Shown here: positions 63,868 to 64,000 of the stretch, piece by piece
Layout: every line of letters begins with the position of its first letter
Numbering within the stretch: position 1 is the first letter of the stretch
Source: Owenia fusiformis
Taxonomy: Eukaryota > Annelida > Polychaeta > Sabellida > Oweniidae
Reading direction: 5' to 3'
NCBI GenBank assembly: GCA_903813345.2
Contig: CAIIXF020000012.1
Span: 19,351,520-19,415,519 of the forward strand
Length of the DNA stretch: 64,000 nt
The notes under the pieces: model-generated
What the model was told of the DNA's origin: nothing
The model's input: only the letters and a program-made list of their open reading frames with translations
Databases searched by the model: none
Translations under genes and position numbers: made by a program

Positions 63868-64000
63868 CTGCAATAAAAAATAAAATATAAAAGACAAAAT
63901 AACACAATAACTATAGCTTTAGTTTTACAACAAATGAATTGTATGTAAAGAAGTCTGGTATATTTAAGACAGCTATGATTTTGGCACACAAATCTGCAAT

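Overview
This window is nuclear DNA from an animal, most likely a marine invertebrate. I lean towards a lophotrochozoan such as a mollusc, but the species cannot be fixed from the sequence. Three things point this way: genes split by GT-AG introns with matching codon phases, about 65% A+T non-coding DNA packed with foldback and terminal-inverted-repeat (TIR) elements, and families typical of invertebrates (peritrophin-type chitin-binding domains, a rapunzel/cephalotoxin-like protein, a class A GPCR).

Layout. 0.8-4.7 kb (+): the last seven exons of a coiled-coil gene that enters from the left. 6.9-7.9 kb: a tandem array of short palindromes. 10.5-11.5 kb (+): a one-exon class A GPCR whose frame breaks before TM7. 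11.5-13.8 kb: four inverted-repeat elements. 14.7-17.1 kb (+): a rapunzel/cephalotoxin-like gene with a broken frame. 17.1-19.5 kb: a nested inverted-repeat composite rich in AACG. 20.2-35.2 kb (-): a large gene for a secreted protein with three Ig domains, a roughly 900-residue disordered linker and two CBM14 chitin-binding domains. All nine exons join in phase to 1,519 residues, and there is a second possible terminal exon. Its introns carry mariner-like, hAT-like and foldback elements and a minisatellite built from one of its own splice acceptors. 35.9-41.3 kb: hairpin elements and a short Crypton-like remnant. 41.8-47.5 kb: a 5.65-kb TIR element holding 2.75 kb of nearly pure purine repeat. 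48.0-53.8 kb (-): a three-exon gene for a 600-residue NNP/NRT2-type nitrate/nitrite porter. 55.9-57.7 kb: two inverted copies of one TIR element. 60.2-61.0 kb: a mariner-like element. 61.6-62.7 kb: a 120-bp tandem array abutting, and apparently copied from, the last coding exon of a minus-strand gene (62.7-63.9 kb) that runs off the right edge.

The genes do not form a pathway or operon; they are independent animal loci. The two most notable genes are the Ig-CBM14 protein, which resembles the chordate VCBP plan of Ig domains plus a chitin-binding end, and the nitrate-porter homologue. Two tandem arrays look derived from gene pieces (a splice acceptor and an exon end). Long open frames in the purine tract and the 120-bp array are repeat artefacts. 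Exon models come from hand-read splice sites and phases; no database search was possible.
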